Shown: positions 29,855-38,514 of the stretch, one piece after another
How the letters are laid out: every line of letters starts with the position of its first letter
Numbering within the stretch: position 1 is the stretch's first letter
DNA from: Staphylococcus xylosus
Lineage (GTDB): Bacteria > Bacillota > Bacilli > Staphylococcales > Staphylococcaceae
Reading direction: 5' to 3'
Length of the DNA stretch: 64,000 bases
Assembly (NCBI RefSeq): GCF_002732165.1
Contig: NZ_MRZO01000008.1
Location: 22,093 to 86,092, forward strand
Notes under the pieces: model-generated
What the model was told of the DNA's origin: nothing
The model's database searches: none
What the model saw: only the letters and a program-made list of their open reading frames with translations
Position numbers and translations under genes: made by a program

Positions 29855-30694
29855 ATGAAATCAATATTGTTAATAGGACAGTCGAATATGGCAGGACGAG
29901 GTTACTTGGAAGATGTTTCGCCTATTTTAGATGAGCGTATTATGGTTCTTAAAAATGGTAGATGGCAAATGATGGACGAGCCTATACATAGTGATCGTTC
30001 TGTAGCTGGCGTTGGACCAGCTGCCTCATTTGCTAAGCTGTGGTTAGATGCTCATCCTAATGAATCGATAGGCTTGATTCCTTGTGCAGATGGTGGAACC
30101 TCTATAGATGATTGGAATCCAGAAGGTGTACTTGCTAGACATGCTATTACTGAAGCGCAATTTGCACAAGAAACGAGTGAAATTATTGGCATATTATGGC
30201 ATCAAGGTGAGAGCGATAGTTTAAATCAACAATATCAAACATATGCTTCAAAATTAAGCGGGCTTATTGATCATTTTAGAACAACATTAAATATACATGA
30301 AGTACCATTTGTGTTAGGTTTGCTCCCCGATTTCTTAGGGAAGTCAGCATTTGGTCAAAGTGCCATAGAATATAAGGAAATTAATGAGGCATTACAGCAA
30401 ACGGCTGAAGAAAAAGACAATTGCTATTATGTTACGGCAGCAGGGTTAACTTCTAATTCAGATGCCATTCACATCAATGCAGTTTCCCAACGTCGCTTTG
30501 GTATGCGTTACTATCAAGCATTTTCAAAATGTGAGCACGTTATTCATCCATTATCAGCAGAAACACAAGCTGACACACTATTATATAAACAAGAACATAC
30601 GAAAAACGAGCAAATGTATATGCTTGTTGCTCAGTTCTCCAAAAATGAAATTACTTATGAGAAGTTTATAGAAGGTATGGGGGAATTACAGTAA
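29855..30694 (+). CDS. SGNH/SASA-domain carbohydrate esterase
   Basis: A 279-residue SGNH hydrolase of the sialate O-acetylesterase (SASA, carbohydrate esterase 6) type. Block I is LLIGQSNMAGRG (about 5-16) with the nucleophile Ser, a middle block is CADGGTSIDDW, and GILWHQGESDS carries the third block. The catalytic His is probably in SDAIHINAVSQRRFG. It would remove acetyl groups from a sugar; the target is unknown. There is no signal peptide, so it is cytoplasmic. The gene stands alone. Confidence 0.82.
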   Translation: MKSILLIGQSNMAGRGYLEDVSPILDERIMVLKNGRWQMMDEPIHSDRSVAGVGPAASFAKLWLDAHPNESIGLIPCADGGTSIDDWNPEGVLARHAITEAQFAQETSEIIGILWHQGESDSLNQQYQTYASKLSGLIDHFRTTLNIHEVPFVLGLLPDFLGKSAFGQSAIEYKEINEALQQTAEEKDNCYYVTAAGLTSNSDAIHINAVSQRRFGMRYYQAFSKCEHVIHPLSAETQADTLLYKQEHTKNEQMYMLVAQFSKNEITYEKFIEGMGELQ

Positions 30695-30851
30695 GCTTGA
30701 ATTACCCAGGAAATAACTTTGCTGCTTGTTAATAGATACGATTTAACTTCTATACTTTTATAGTTTTATTAGACTGTAATAGTGTATAAGTGGAATGATT
30801 TAATATGATGAGACGAGTCGTGAACTAACTTGAATTAAAATCACATAACAG

Positions 30852-30901
30852 AACCCCTTTAAAGCACACTTTTACCGGTGTGGCATTGAAGGGGTTTTTA
30901 T
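30852..30901. terminator. terminator between convergent esterase and YdhR genes
   Basis: An outer stem (GAACCCCTT with GAAGGGGTT) encloses an inner hairpin CACAC/GTGTG and is followed by TTTTTATTTTTT. It serves the + strand esterase and, with A-rich sequence on the other side, perhaps the convergent gene too. Confidence 0.75.
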
Positions 30902-30911
30902 TTTTTAAGCT

Positions 30912-31217
30912 TTAGTCTAATCGACCTTTAGTTATTTGTGTGAGATCTTCATTAACATCGAATATCTTGGCATTTACATAAGGGACACCCATAGATTGTA
31001 TACGTTGGCTATGCATGTCTAAATACTTCCTTGCGTTAGTTTTATTATCGAATGCGTAAATACCTCCTGCTTCTTGTTCTGACTCATTCTCAGTCCAAAT
31101 CTTCCATAAAAATCCTGGTTCATGATTAATGGATGTTGCTAAATCTTCAAATTGTTCAGCCATTTCATTACCGAATGGCCCCTCTAAAGGAAAGTCTACC
31201 TGTAAAATTGTTACCAT
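30912..31217 (-). CDS. ydhR: YdhR-family putative monooxygenase
   Basis: From ATG at 31217 the product is 101 residues. An ATG three codons earlier directly abuts the AAAGG ribosome site and is less likely. The sequence closely follows E. coli YdhR: GPFGNEMAEQ, INHEPGFLWKIWTE and EAGGIYAF with a C-terminal AKIFDVNEDLTQI. YdhR forms a dimeric alpha/beta-barrel thought to be a small aromatic monooxygenase or related enzyme; the substrate is unproven. Confidence 0.88.
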   Translation of the reverse strand: MVTILQVDFPLEGPFGNEMAEQFEDLATSINHEPGFLWKIWTENESEQEAGGIYAFDNKTNARKYLDMHSQRIQSMGVPYVNAKIFDVNEDLTQITKGRLD

Positions 31218-31438
31218 TAAAAACATCCTTTCGAAATTAAATTAACTATAAATTCATCATAACTAGAATTAGTAATGACGTGTACCAACAAAAGTTTAAT
31301 TTTGTCGTATATTTCATGAAAAATAGAAATATTAAATAGCTATGATAATATAGTTTGTATTTTTTTATGAAAGTTATTTTGATTGAAATTTACTTTTAAG
31401 GGAAAGTGAGTACAACTATATTAATAAGGAGGATAATT

Positions 31439-32518
31439 ATGGATTATACATTGTTAGGTAATTCAGGCTTATCAGTATCGAAATATGCGCTTGGCAGTAT
31501 TCCGTTCGCAGGTACAAACGGTTTTGAAAATGCAGGCGGTATGTCTCAAGCGTTGACTGACTATATGATAGATTATGCGTTAAATCAAGGTATCAACCAA
31601 TTCGATACTGCTAATTTATACGCTAAAGGTGATGCGGAAATTGCATTGGGTAAAGCGATTAGAGATAAACGTGAACAGATGGTTATCAGCAGTAAGACAG
31701 GCTTTCAATTAACAGATAATCCAAATGATGGTGGTGCAGGTAGAGTGAACATAGAAAGCTCAATTGATGCCTCTTTAAAACGTTTGAACACAGATTATAT
31801 TGATTTATATTATACGCATTTATGGGATGGCCAAGCGCCTGTAGAAGAGACGATAGAAGTGATGAATGATTTGATTAAAAAGGGGAAGATTCGTTATTGG
31901 GGTGTATCTAATTATAGTGGTTGGGCATTAGCAAAGACACATACCCTAGCAGTAGCAAATCATATGGCACCACCAATCGCACAACAGATTTATTACACGC
32001 CTGAATCAAGAGAAGCAGAATATGAGTTATTACCTGCGGGCAAAGAATTAGGTGTAGGTAACAGTATTTGGTCACCTTTAGGAGAAGGATTGTTAACAGG
32101 TAAGATTAATAGACAACAGTCTGGTGAGCCTGGCACAAGACAAGGTGATGGTTGGGCAGAACCGTATATCAAAGATAAAGCGTTATTTTATAATCTCATA
32201 GATACCTTACAAGAAATTGCTGTCCAACATCGTGTTTCAGTAGCTCAAGTCACACTTGCATGGCTTAGAGAGCGTCCAAATGTCGACTCTCTTGTTTTAG
32301 CTGCTAGAACGAAAGAACAACTACAAGATAATATTGCTTCATACAATTTAGAATTAACTAGTCAAGAAACAGCCGCAATTACTGATTTAACTATTCCAGA
32401 ACCTATATATCCTCTTTGGCATCGTGCTATGAATTCTTATGATAAAGCCTCAGAATCAGAAAAAGTTTATTTGGATGGTTATAATCAATTAATGTCTAAT
32501 AAAGATACGCTATTATAA
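31439..32518 (+). CDS. aldo/keto reductase
   Basis: From ATG 31439 (AGGAGG at 31427-31432) the product is 359 residues; an earlier in-frame start at 31406 lacks a ribosome site. It has the family's FDTANLYAKGDAEIALGKA, the catalytic-lysine strand VISSKTG and IRYWGVSNYSGW. It is an NADPH-dependent carbonyl reductase of unknown substrate, similar to YhdN/IolS-type proteins. It is convergent with the gluconate permease across a shared terminator. Confidence 0.88.
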   Translation: MDYTLLGNSGLSVSKYALGSIPFAGTNGFENAGGMSQALTDYMIDYALNQGINQFDTANLYAKGDAEIALGKAIRDKREQMVISSKTGFQLTDNPNDGGAGRVNIESSIDASLKRLNTDYIDLYYTHLWDGQAPVEETIEVMNDLIKKGKIRYWGVSNYSGWALAKTHTLAVANHMAPPIAQQIYYTPESREAEYELLPAGKELGVGNSIWSPLGEGLLTGKINRQQSGEPGTRQGDGWAEPYIKDKALFYNLIDTLQEIAVQHRVSVAQVTLAWLRERPNVDSLVLAARTKEQLQDNIASYNLELTSQETAAITDLTIPEPIYPLWHRAMNSYDKASESEKVYLDGYNQLMSNKDTLL

Positions 32519-32548
32519 ATATAGTGTTGTTGAAAATAATAAAAAGAC

Positions 32549-32592
32549 AAAAAAGGAGTTATTCCAAATTTGAGGAATAGCTCCTTTTTTTT
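32549..32592. terminator. bidirectional terminator, aldo/keto reductase / gntP
   Basis: AAAAGGAGTTATTCC (32551-32565) pairs with GGAATAGCTCCTTTT (32574-32588) with one G.T pair. It has an A-run on one side and a T-run on the other, as expected between convergent genes. Confidence 0.88.
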
Positions 32593-32593
32593 C

Positions 32594-33985
32594 TTAAAAA
32601 ATACCTAGAATTGCATTTAATAGTAATACCATGATTAAACCACAAATACCGACAATCGACTGTACTACGGTTATAGTTTTAAATGTTTCACCCATGGACA
32701 TACCAAAGGACTCTTTGACTAACCAGAATCCACCATGGTTCACATAATTGAAGAATAATGAACCTGATCCAATTGAAATTGTTAATAATTCTTTGTTTAT
32801 ATTAGGATCTGCTTGAACAAGTGGGAAGATTAAGTTAGTTGCACCAACTATACCCACTGTTGCGGAACCTGTTGAAATGGATAATAGTGCAGCAACTACC
32901 CAACCCATGAGTAATGGAGATAATGAAAAGCTATGTGCTAGATGTACAATAGCAGTACCTACCCCTGAGTCTTCCAAGACTTGGCCAAATGCGCCACCGC
33001 CAGCGATAATAAGTATGATTCCTGCAATAGGTTTTAAACTACTACCTAATGCATCACGAATTTTTTGTGTATCCTGTTTGTTAAAATAACCAAGTACGGT
33101 TATGGCATAGAGCACACCAATAAACATTGCAATAATCGGACTTCCTAAAAATTCAAAAATTTTATATTGTAATGTTTTTTCTCCAAAGAAGACACCTGCA
33201 ATTGCATGTAATAACATCATGATGACAGGTACTAAAATAGTTGAAAAAGCTAAGATAGTTGGTACTGATTTCGTTTGTTCATCTTTGTTATCATTTTCTG
33301 ATGTATATTGGTTTAGCAAATCTTGATTTGGCTTTACGGATAATCTAGGTGTAATAAATTTTGCATATAAAGGGCCAGCGATGATAATAGTTGGAATAGC
33401 ACATATAATACCAAAAATCATCGTTAAACCTATGTTAGCATTAAATTGATTTACAGAAATAAGAGGACCCGGATGCGGTGGTACCATACCATGCATAGTT
33501 GCTAATGCTGCGATAACGGGTACACCGATTGCAACATACGCAGACCCTTTAATTTTATTTTCGTCTTCTAATTTTTTAGCAATTGTAAAAATCAGTGGTA
33601 ATAACATTATTAATCCGACTTCGAAAAACATTGGAATACCAATGATAAATGCAGCCAGTGCCATCATCCAAGGTAATTTTTTATAAGAAGCGTTGTGAAG
33701 TATAGATGAAGCAATCTTATCACTTGCACCAGAGTCGGATAGTATCTTGCCGAGCATTGCTCCCAGAGCAATAGTTACCCCAGTTTCCCCAAGTGTAGAA
33801 CCGGCACCTGCTTCTATAGATTCGACAATTTTATCAATGCCTAACCCCGAAGTGAATCCGACAAATATGGCTGTAAGCAACAGCGCTAGTAGTGGATGGA
33901 ATTTTAATTTAGAAGTGATTAAAAAAATCAGTAACACAATACTGATTACAGTTATAATTAATAGTTGATAATCTTGAGTTGTCAT
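32594..33985 (-). CDS. gntP: GntP-family gluconate:H+ symporter
   Basis: The 463-residue membrane protein has about 12-14 hydrophobic segments. Family motifs are VPPHPGPL (about 167-174, TMHGMVPPHPGPL), IIAGGGAFGQVLEDSGVG, and the late NYVNHGGFWLVKESFG. GntP proteins import gluconate or related sugar acids. No gluconokinase or GntR gene lies beside it, so the substrate is by family only; the uronate operon 4.5 kb away is another sugar-acid system but has its own transporter. Confidence 0.9.
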   Translation of the reverse strand: MTTQDYQLLIITVISIVLLIFLITSKLKFHPLLALLLTAIFVGFTSGLGIDKIVESIEAGAGSTLGETGVTIALGAMLGKILSDSGASDKIASSILHNASYKKLPWMMALAAFIIGIPMFFEVGLIMLLPLIFTIAKKLEDENKIKGSAYVAIGVPVIAALATMHGMVPPHPGPLISVNQFNANIGLTMIFGIICAIPTIIIAGPLYAKFITPRLSVKPNQDLLNQYTSENDNKDEQTKSVPTILAFSTILVPVIMMLLHAIAGVFFGEKTLQYKIFEFLGSPIIAMFIGVLYAITVLGYFNKQDTQKIRDALGSSLKPIAGIILIIAGGGAFGQVLEDSGVGTAIVHLAHSFSLSPLLMGWVVAALLSISTGSATVGIVGATNLIFPLVQADPNINKELLTISIGSGSLFFNYVNHGGFWLVKESFGMSMGETFKTITVVQSIVGICGLIMVLLLNAILGIF

Positions 33986-34251
33986 TGAATGTTTCCCCCT
34001 TTGAATATGACAAAATTAATTTATGTCTCTGTTATATACATCGTACATTAAAAGTTTTTTAAGAAAATTAATTTCAGTCATGAGAAACATTTTAAAACAA
34101 ATCAAAAGCAATTACAATAAACCGTTTTCATAATACTTGCAGAAATAAAAAAACTAATTTATTAAATATTTAATATTATCTTGCAATTAAAAATAGTAGG
34201 TGTATGATGAAAGTGAATAATTACACTTTTGTGGATAGGTTCTATAAAAAT

Positions 34252-34622
34252 GGAGGAGTGATTATATTCGTTATTTAATCAGGTGATGAACAATAGTAGG
34301 CTTAACGTTAGTTCTGTTTCTAGACAATCTCTTGTGCATTTAACGAGTAACAATCCAGAAAGAAAATCAGAAGCAAAAGCAAAAAAGCAAGTCAAACATG
34401 GGGAGTGATGAGGGGGCATTTAATCTAAAATCTGAAATACCATGTTGGTACAAAAATAATGGATACACAACACATGATGTATCATTCCAGTAGATGAAGT
34501 TTTTGCAGAGGGAGAATCACCAGGTAATGTAAATAGTGTTGCTAGATTTGAGATAAATGAAAGTTGTTATAATGTGTACTTTGATAAATAAGGTTATCTA
34601 TATCAAATAGAGATTCAATAGT
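34252..34622 (+). pseudogene. degraded paralogue of the IsaB-like gene
   Basis: Conceptual translation recovers pieces matching the intact gene downstream: a signal-peptide-like TIVGLTLVLF at 34290; TSNNPERKSEAKAKKQVKHGE from 34343 (compare TTNSPSAQAAEQEQKWGHGE); KSEIPCWYKNNGYTTHDVSFQ-stop from 34428 (compare ETPWYNYEGYTTYDPSF); and VYFDK-stop-GYLYQIEIQ near 34575-34619 (compare FFDQNDNLMEITIG). Frames shift at least twice and several stops interrupt. The Shine-Dalgarno region GGAGTGATT resembles that of the intact gene, but the ATG is lost. It is a tandem duplicate that has decayed. Confidence 0.82.
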
Positions 34623-34677
34623 TATGAAAGATTGTTGTTTGGCAAAAAAGGACATAAATTTAAAGGAGTGATTTATT

Positions 34678-35262
34678 ATGCGTAAAATAGGGAAGATACT
34701 TTCAGCAACTGTCGTTGTTTCAACGCTGGTAGTAGGTTCTTCAGCAGCATATATTACGACAAATAGTCCAAGTGCACAAGCAGCTGAGCAAGAGCAAAAA
34801 TGGGGACATGGTGAAGGTGGTTCTAGCGGTGCAAATACTGAAAGTAAAGCAGAACTAAAAGCTGAAACACCATGGTATAACTACGAAGGTTACACAACAT
34901 ACGACCCGTCATTCACTCAAGATTATGACTTTGTACGTGCTTTAAAATATGACAATGTTTCAATTAACGGTTATAAAGTAGATACAGATGCTAAGAAAGA
35001 GTTTGACCACGTTAAAAAAGTTTATGATACTTCTGTATCCTTTAATAGCGATAATGAAGTAGTTCAAATAACATTCTTCACAAAACCAGACTCAGTTTCT
35101 AAAGAAACTTTCAAAGATGCACACAATTCTAATGAAATTATTGATGAAGGAAAATTAGGTAATAAAGATGGTACATTTGTAAAATATGAAACAAATGATG
35201 GCTTCTATACAGCTTTCTTTGACCAAAACGACAATTTAATGGAAATCACAATTGGTCAATAG
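34678..35262 (+). CDS. IsaB-family secreted protein
   Basis: The 194-residue product has a signal peptide (about 1-38, cleavage near AQAAEQ), a short Gly/Ser-rich stretch (HGEGGSSG) and a C-terminal domain. The part TPWYNYEGYTTYDPSF followed by ALKYDNVSINGYKV closely follows immunodominant antigen B (IsaB) of S. aureus as I remember it. IsaB is a secreted, nucleic-acid-binding surface protein. The Lys/Glu-rich part before the domain is not in the usual IsaB. AAAGGAGTG precedes ATG 34678. A dead copy lies directly upstream. Confidence 0.8.
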   Translation: MRKIGKILSATVVVSTLVVGSSAAYITTNSPSAQAAEQEQKWGHGEGGSSGANTESKAELKAETPWYNYEGYTTYDPSFTQDYDFVRALKYDNVSINGYKVDTDAKKEFDHVKKVYDTSVSFNSDNEVVQITFFTKPDSVSKETFKDAHNSNEIIDEGKLGNKDGTFVKYETNDGFYTAFFDQNDNLMEITIGQ

Positions 35263-35370
35263 AATAATTTAACAGCAATAATAATTTAAAAATCATGAGT
35301 AGAGAGGCTGGGACAAAATTAATTGTCTCAGTCTTAATTATTTTAAAGTCCCACTTCACAATTTATTGGG

Positions 35371-35700
35371 TTAGTGGGACTTATACATGAGCGCAAGCTC
35401 AGGTAATCATTAATCCCACTTCACTAAAGAGGCACTTCTTAATTTGTAAAGTTAGTGGCTCTTACACATGAGTGTATACTCAAGTGTTCCGCTTTTAAGG
35501 GTTAGTGGGACTTATACATGAGCGCAAGCTCAGGTAATCATTAATGCCACTTCACTAAAGAGGCACTTCTTAATTTGTAAAGTTAGTGGCTCTTACACAT
35601 GAGTGTATACTCAGGTGTTCCGCTTTTAAGGGTTAGTGGGACTTATACATGAGCGCAAGCGCTTATAATCAGTATATTAAGTAATTGGTTCTTATACATG
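35371..35700. repeat. 131-bp composite hairpin repeat array (two full units plus part)
   Basis: Units start at 35371, 35502 and 35633 (period 131). Each unit has TTAGTGGGACTTATACATGAG, then the GNRA-type hairpin TGAGC-GCAA-GCTCA, then CACTTCACTAAAGAGGCACTT, then TTAGTGGCTCTTACACATGAG with TGAGT-GTAT-ACTCA and TGTTCCGCTTTTAAGG. Read on the other strand this is the same family as the 50-bp repeat at 17471 (GCGGAACAC...CTCATGTGTAAGA...CACTAA). The third unit breaks down after GAGCGCAAGCGCT. It occupies the 612-nt gap between isaB-like and bla. Confidence 0.88.
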
Positions 35701-35804
35701 ACCTTTATCTTAGATAAACCTTTACACCTTTTGATTTTAGGGTGTGTTTCGAAGAAGGCTTTTAAATTAAATTAGACTTTTGTCTCACTTCATTGTAATG
35801 TTGA

Positions 35805-35833
35805 TTTTCATTAGTTAAGTTTACAGTTATAAT
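35805..35833 (+). promoter_or_regulatory. candidate beta-lactamase promoter
   Basis: A perfect TATAAT -10 (35828-35833) lies 17 nt after a weak -35 TTTTCA (35805-35810), about 50 nt upstream of the start codon. No TACA-n-TGTA dyad of the BlaI/MecI type was found around it. Confidence 0.5.
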
Positions 35834-35886
35834 TATAAAAAAGTTTAATAAAAATATTTTAAATAAATAAGGGGATGATGTTTCTT

Positions 35887-36747
35887 ATGAAAAAAATAGT
35901 TCTAGCTATTATGGCGAGTCTATTTACAGTGATATTAACACATTTAACGCATAATAATGTCGCATCTGCGAGTGAGATTGAACATATCGAACAAGAGAAT
36001 AATGTCACTATAGGTGTGTACGGAATGAATACTGATAATGGTAAAGTGTACCAACATAACGCAGATGAAAGATTTGCATTTGCCTCTACATATAAAGCGA
36101 TTGCGAGCGGGATTTTACTTAATAATACGCCTAACAATAAACTTAATAAAAAAATAAAAATAAATGAACAAGACATTGTTGCATATTCTCCAGTTACCGA
36201 AAAATATATAGGTAAAACAATGTCATTGAAAAGTTTAGTGCAGGCATCGATGCTCCAAAGTGATAATACTGCAAATAATAAGATCATAAATGAAATTGGT
36301 GGCATTGAGGGATTTAACAAAGAACTTAAAAGTCTAGGAGATTATATTTCAAAACCACAAAGGTTAGAACCAGATTTAAATGATTACGATCCAACTAAAA
36401 TTGCTGATACTACAACGCCTAAAGCAGCAGCAACAAGCTTGAATAAATTATTAACTAGCAAGCAAATGGATAAAGAAAATCAAGCGTTATTAAAACAAGT
36501 TATGATTGAAAATGAAACAGGTGATAGTTTGATTAAAGCTGGCGTGCCAAAACATTATACTGTCGGAGATAAGAGTGGCCAAGGTTTAACTTATGGAACA
36601 CGCAATGATTTAGCATTCATATATACGGACAAACATGCAAAGCCAATTATTTTAGCAATTTATACGAATCAAGATCAAAAAAACGCGAAACCTGATGACA
36701 AAATTATTGCAGCAGCAGCGAAAGAAGCGATTAAAAAATTGAAATGA
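35887..36747 (+). CDS. class A beta-lactamase, BlaZ-like
   Basis: From ATG 35887 the product is 286 residues; ATG 35875 lies too close to the GGGG ribosome site. It has a signal peptide (about 1-29, ending ASASE), the active-site S67-T-Y-K70, SDN at 125-127, the omega-loop E161-P-D-L-N165 and K229-S-G. All class A catalytic motifs are intact, so penicillinase activity is expected. Unlike S. aureus BlaZ there is no lipobox cysteine, so the enzyme should be freely secreted. No blaR1 or blaI lies beside it; a LysR gene follows 72 nt downstream. Confidence 0.92.
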   Translation: MKKIVLAIMASLFTVILTHLTHNNVASASEIEHIEQENNVTIGVYGMNTDNGKVYQHNADERFAFASTYKAIASGILLNNTPNNKLNKKIKINEQDIVAYSPVTEKYIGKTMSLKSLVQASMLQSDNTANNKIINEIGGIEGFNKELKSLGDYISKPQRLEPDLNDYDPTKIADTTTPKAAATSLNKLLTSKQMDKENQALLKQVMIENETGDSLIKAGVPKHYTVGDKSGQGLTYGTRNDLAFIYTDKHAKPIILAIYTNQDQKNAKPDDKIIAAAAKEAIKKLK

Positions 36748-36819
36748 TAACTTTGTTCTATCGAGAAATCAAATCAATCACTAATAATCATTAAACAAAG
36801 GGGTATAGAGGAGTTTAAA

Positions 36820-37695
36820 ATGGAAATTAAGCAAATGAAGTATTTTGTGGAAGTTGTAAAAAATGGCGGTATGACACAGGCATCGGAACATCTTTATATC
36901 GCACAATCTACAATTAGTAAGAATATCAAAAGCATAGAAGATGAGTTTAATATAACTTTGTTCGATAGACGAAAAAAACATATTATACTGACAGATATTG
37001 GTCAAATATTTTATGATAAGTGCGTTGAAGCTTTGGCTGTACTGGATGATTTGTCGTTAGAAATGGGTGATGTCACAAATTTAGAACGTGGACATATTCG
37101 TGTTGGTATTTCTGCTATTATGAATGTCCGTTTATTTACAGAAAGTTTAAATGAATTTCATAATAAATATCCAAATGTTACGTATGAAGTGATAGAAGGC
37201 GGCGGAAAAGCTGTTGAATCATACTTGAACAGCGACGAAATTGACGTTGGTATTACTACGTTGCCTGTAGATGGTGACATTTACCATGCAGTACCTTTAT
37301 ATAATGAAAAGTTATTACTAGTGGTCGACAAAAATGCTAAGTTAGCAAAACAATCGTCTGTCTATTTAGGAGATTTAAAGAGCGAAAAATTTATCATGTT
37401 TCATGATGATTATTACTTAAAAGACCAAATTATCGAAAGTTGTAGGAAAGTTGGCTTTCATCCAAAAACAGTAGCGAAAATGTCACAAATAACTTTTATT
37501 GAAAATATGATTCGAGATGGAATTGGTGTGAGTATTTTGCCTGAGAGTATTGTTCGCATTTTAAATGATGGTGTTGTTGGCATTGAAATTACGGGGGCTG
37601 ATGCTGCATGGAATTTAGGATTGGTTTGGAAAAAAGATAGCTATATGAATCATGTGACACATGAATGGATTCAATTTTTAACAGAGTATAAATAA
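36820..37695 (+). CDS. LysR-family transcriptional regulator
   Basis: A 291-residue LysR protein with an N-terminal winged HTH (MTQASEHLYIAQSTISKNIKSIE, about 20-42) and a periplasmic-binding-like effector domain (GHIRVGISAIMNVRLF onward). AGAGG precedes ATG 36820. It follows the beta-lactamase gene in the same direction. LysR regulators usually control a divergent neighbour, and no divergent target is present here. Its target could be the beta-lactamase, in an AmpR-like way, or a distant operon. Confidence 0.87.
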   Translation: MEIKQMKYFVEVVKNGGMTQASEHLYIAQSTISKNIKSIEDEFNITLFDRRKKHIILTDIGQIFYDKCVEALAVLDDLSLEMGDVTNLERGHIRVGISAIMNVRLFTESLNEFHNKYPNVTYEVIEGGGKAVESYLNSDEIDVGITTLPVDGDIYHAVPLYNEKLLLVVDKNAKLAKQSSVYLGDLKSEKFIMFHDDYYLKDQIIESCRKVGFHPKTVAKMSQITFIENMIRDGIGVSILPESIVRILNDGVVGIEITGADAAWNLGLVWKKDSYMNHVTHEWIQFLTEYK

Positions 37696-38450
37696 ATGTT
37701 GATTGGTAATGGCTAATTAATGCACTTAGCTAGCACTAAGTATTCCAACAGGGAATGTTAAATATTCCAACTATGTATTTTAATCATGTTAATTACCATA
37801 CTATAATAGAGTTGTAGAGGGTTATGAGTACTCGCAAAATAAATCATTCATAATGATTTATTGATAAGTATTTCATAATGTATTTATTTTATCGTACACC
37901 TAAGATACAACAGCAGTTTAATAGAAAGCGTTTTATTAACTGGGGTTCATAACTTATTAATCAAATTAAAAGTGTCTGAAATTATGTATTGCCTGGGTAA
38001 TACGTTATTGCTGCACAGAGTCGTTGTGGCATAACCTAATATGGTTGTTATTTGTAAGCCTTAAACAGATGAATGATGTATTACTTATAAGAATGTAGAC
38101 ATAATAATCGAAATGATAAATAAAACCAATGTTAAATTAACTTCTCCCAGTCATGAACGTTAAAAATACCCCATCCAACGCCATTGGTAAAGCATCATTT
38201 CGACACAGGACGCCACATCGTAGACGAAAGAATGAACCTAATATACGTTATATTAACTGTATTTAACAAAACATATTGTTATACTGGCTGTTGTAAATCG
38301 ATAAGATGACATACGCATTTATGAAGTCACTTATCAGATTTTTAAAAACAATTACCAGACGAAACTATAATACATTGAACGAAATATTCATTTCGTTTGA
38401 GGTCATAAAAATGCATTAACCCTCTAGATAAATATCTCTCAAACAATTTC
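37696..38450. other. intergenic region with no recognised gene
   Basis: About 750 nt between the LysR gene and the kdgR terminator. I find no ORF with a ribosome site and no tRNA-like structure. A cre-like AGAAAGCGTTTTAT (37923-37936) and a locally GC-richer stretch (about 38150-38225) stand out. That stretch is open in two frames for about 30-45 codons without a start and may be a gene remnant. Confidence 0.5.
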
Positions 38451-38490
38451 GCCCAAGTCTACACTGTCCATGTAGTCTTGGGCGCTTTGT
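38451..38490. terminator. hairpin between the gene-free region and kdgR
   Basis: GCCCAAGTCTACA (38451-38463) pairs with TGTAGTCTTGGGC (38471-38483) with one mismatch and a 7-nt loop. It lies about 30 nt beyond the stop codon of the minus-strand LacI-type gene. Confidence 0.7.
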
Positions 38491-38514
38491 TTATACTATA
38501 TAGCGATATATTAA

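Noticed and set aside
35761..35886. BlaI/MecI operator upstream of the beta-lactamase gene
   Set aside because: No TACA...TGTA dyad was found; TTACAGTTATAATTATAA is only a loose resemblance.
35870..35886. ATG 35875 as the beta-lactamase start
   Set aside because: It touches the GGGG ribosome site; ATG 35887 gives proper spacing and a normal signal peptide.
37923..37936. cre-like AGAAAGCGTTTTAT as a working CcpA site
   Set aside because: It has two mismatches to the palindromic consensus and no gene lies downstream; kept only as a possible relic.
38150..38225. Possible IS431-like transposase remnant
   Set aside because: The short open stretches (NAIGKASFRHRTPHRRRK or VKHHFDTGRHIVDERM) did not match IS6-family sequences I know, and no terminal inverted repeats were found.
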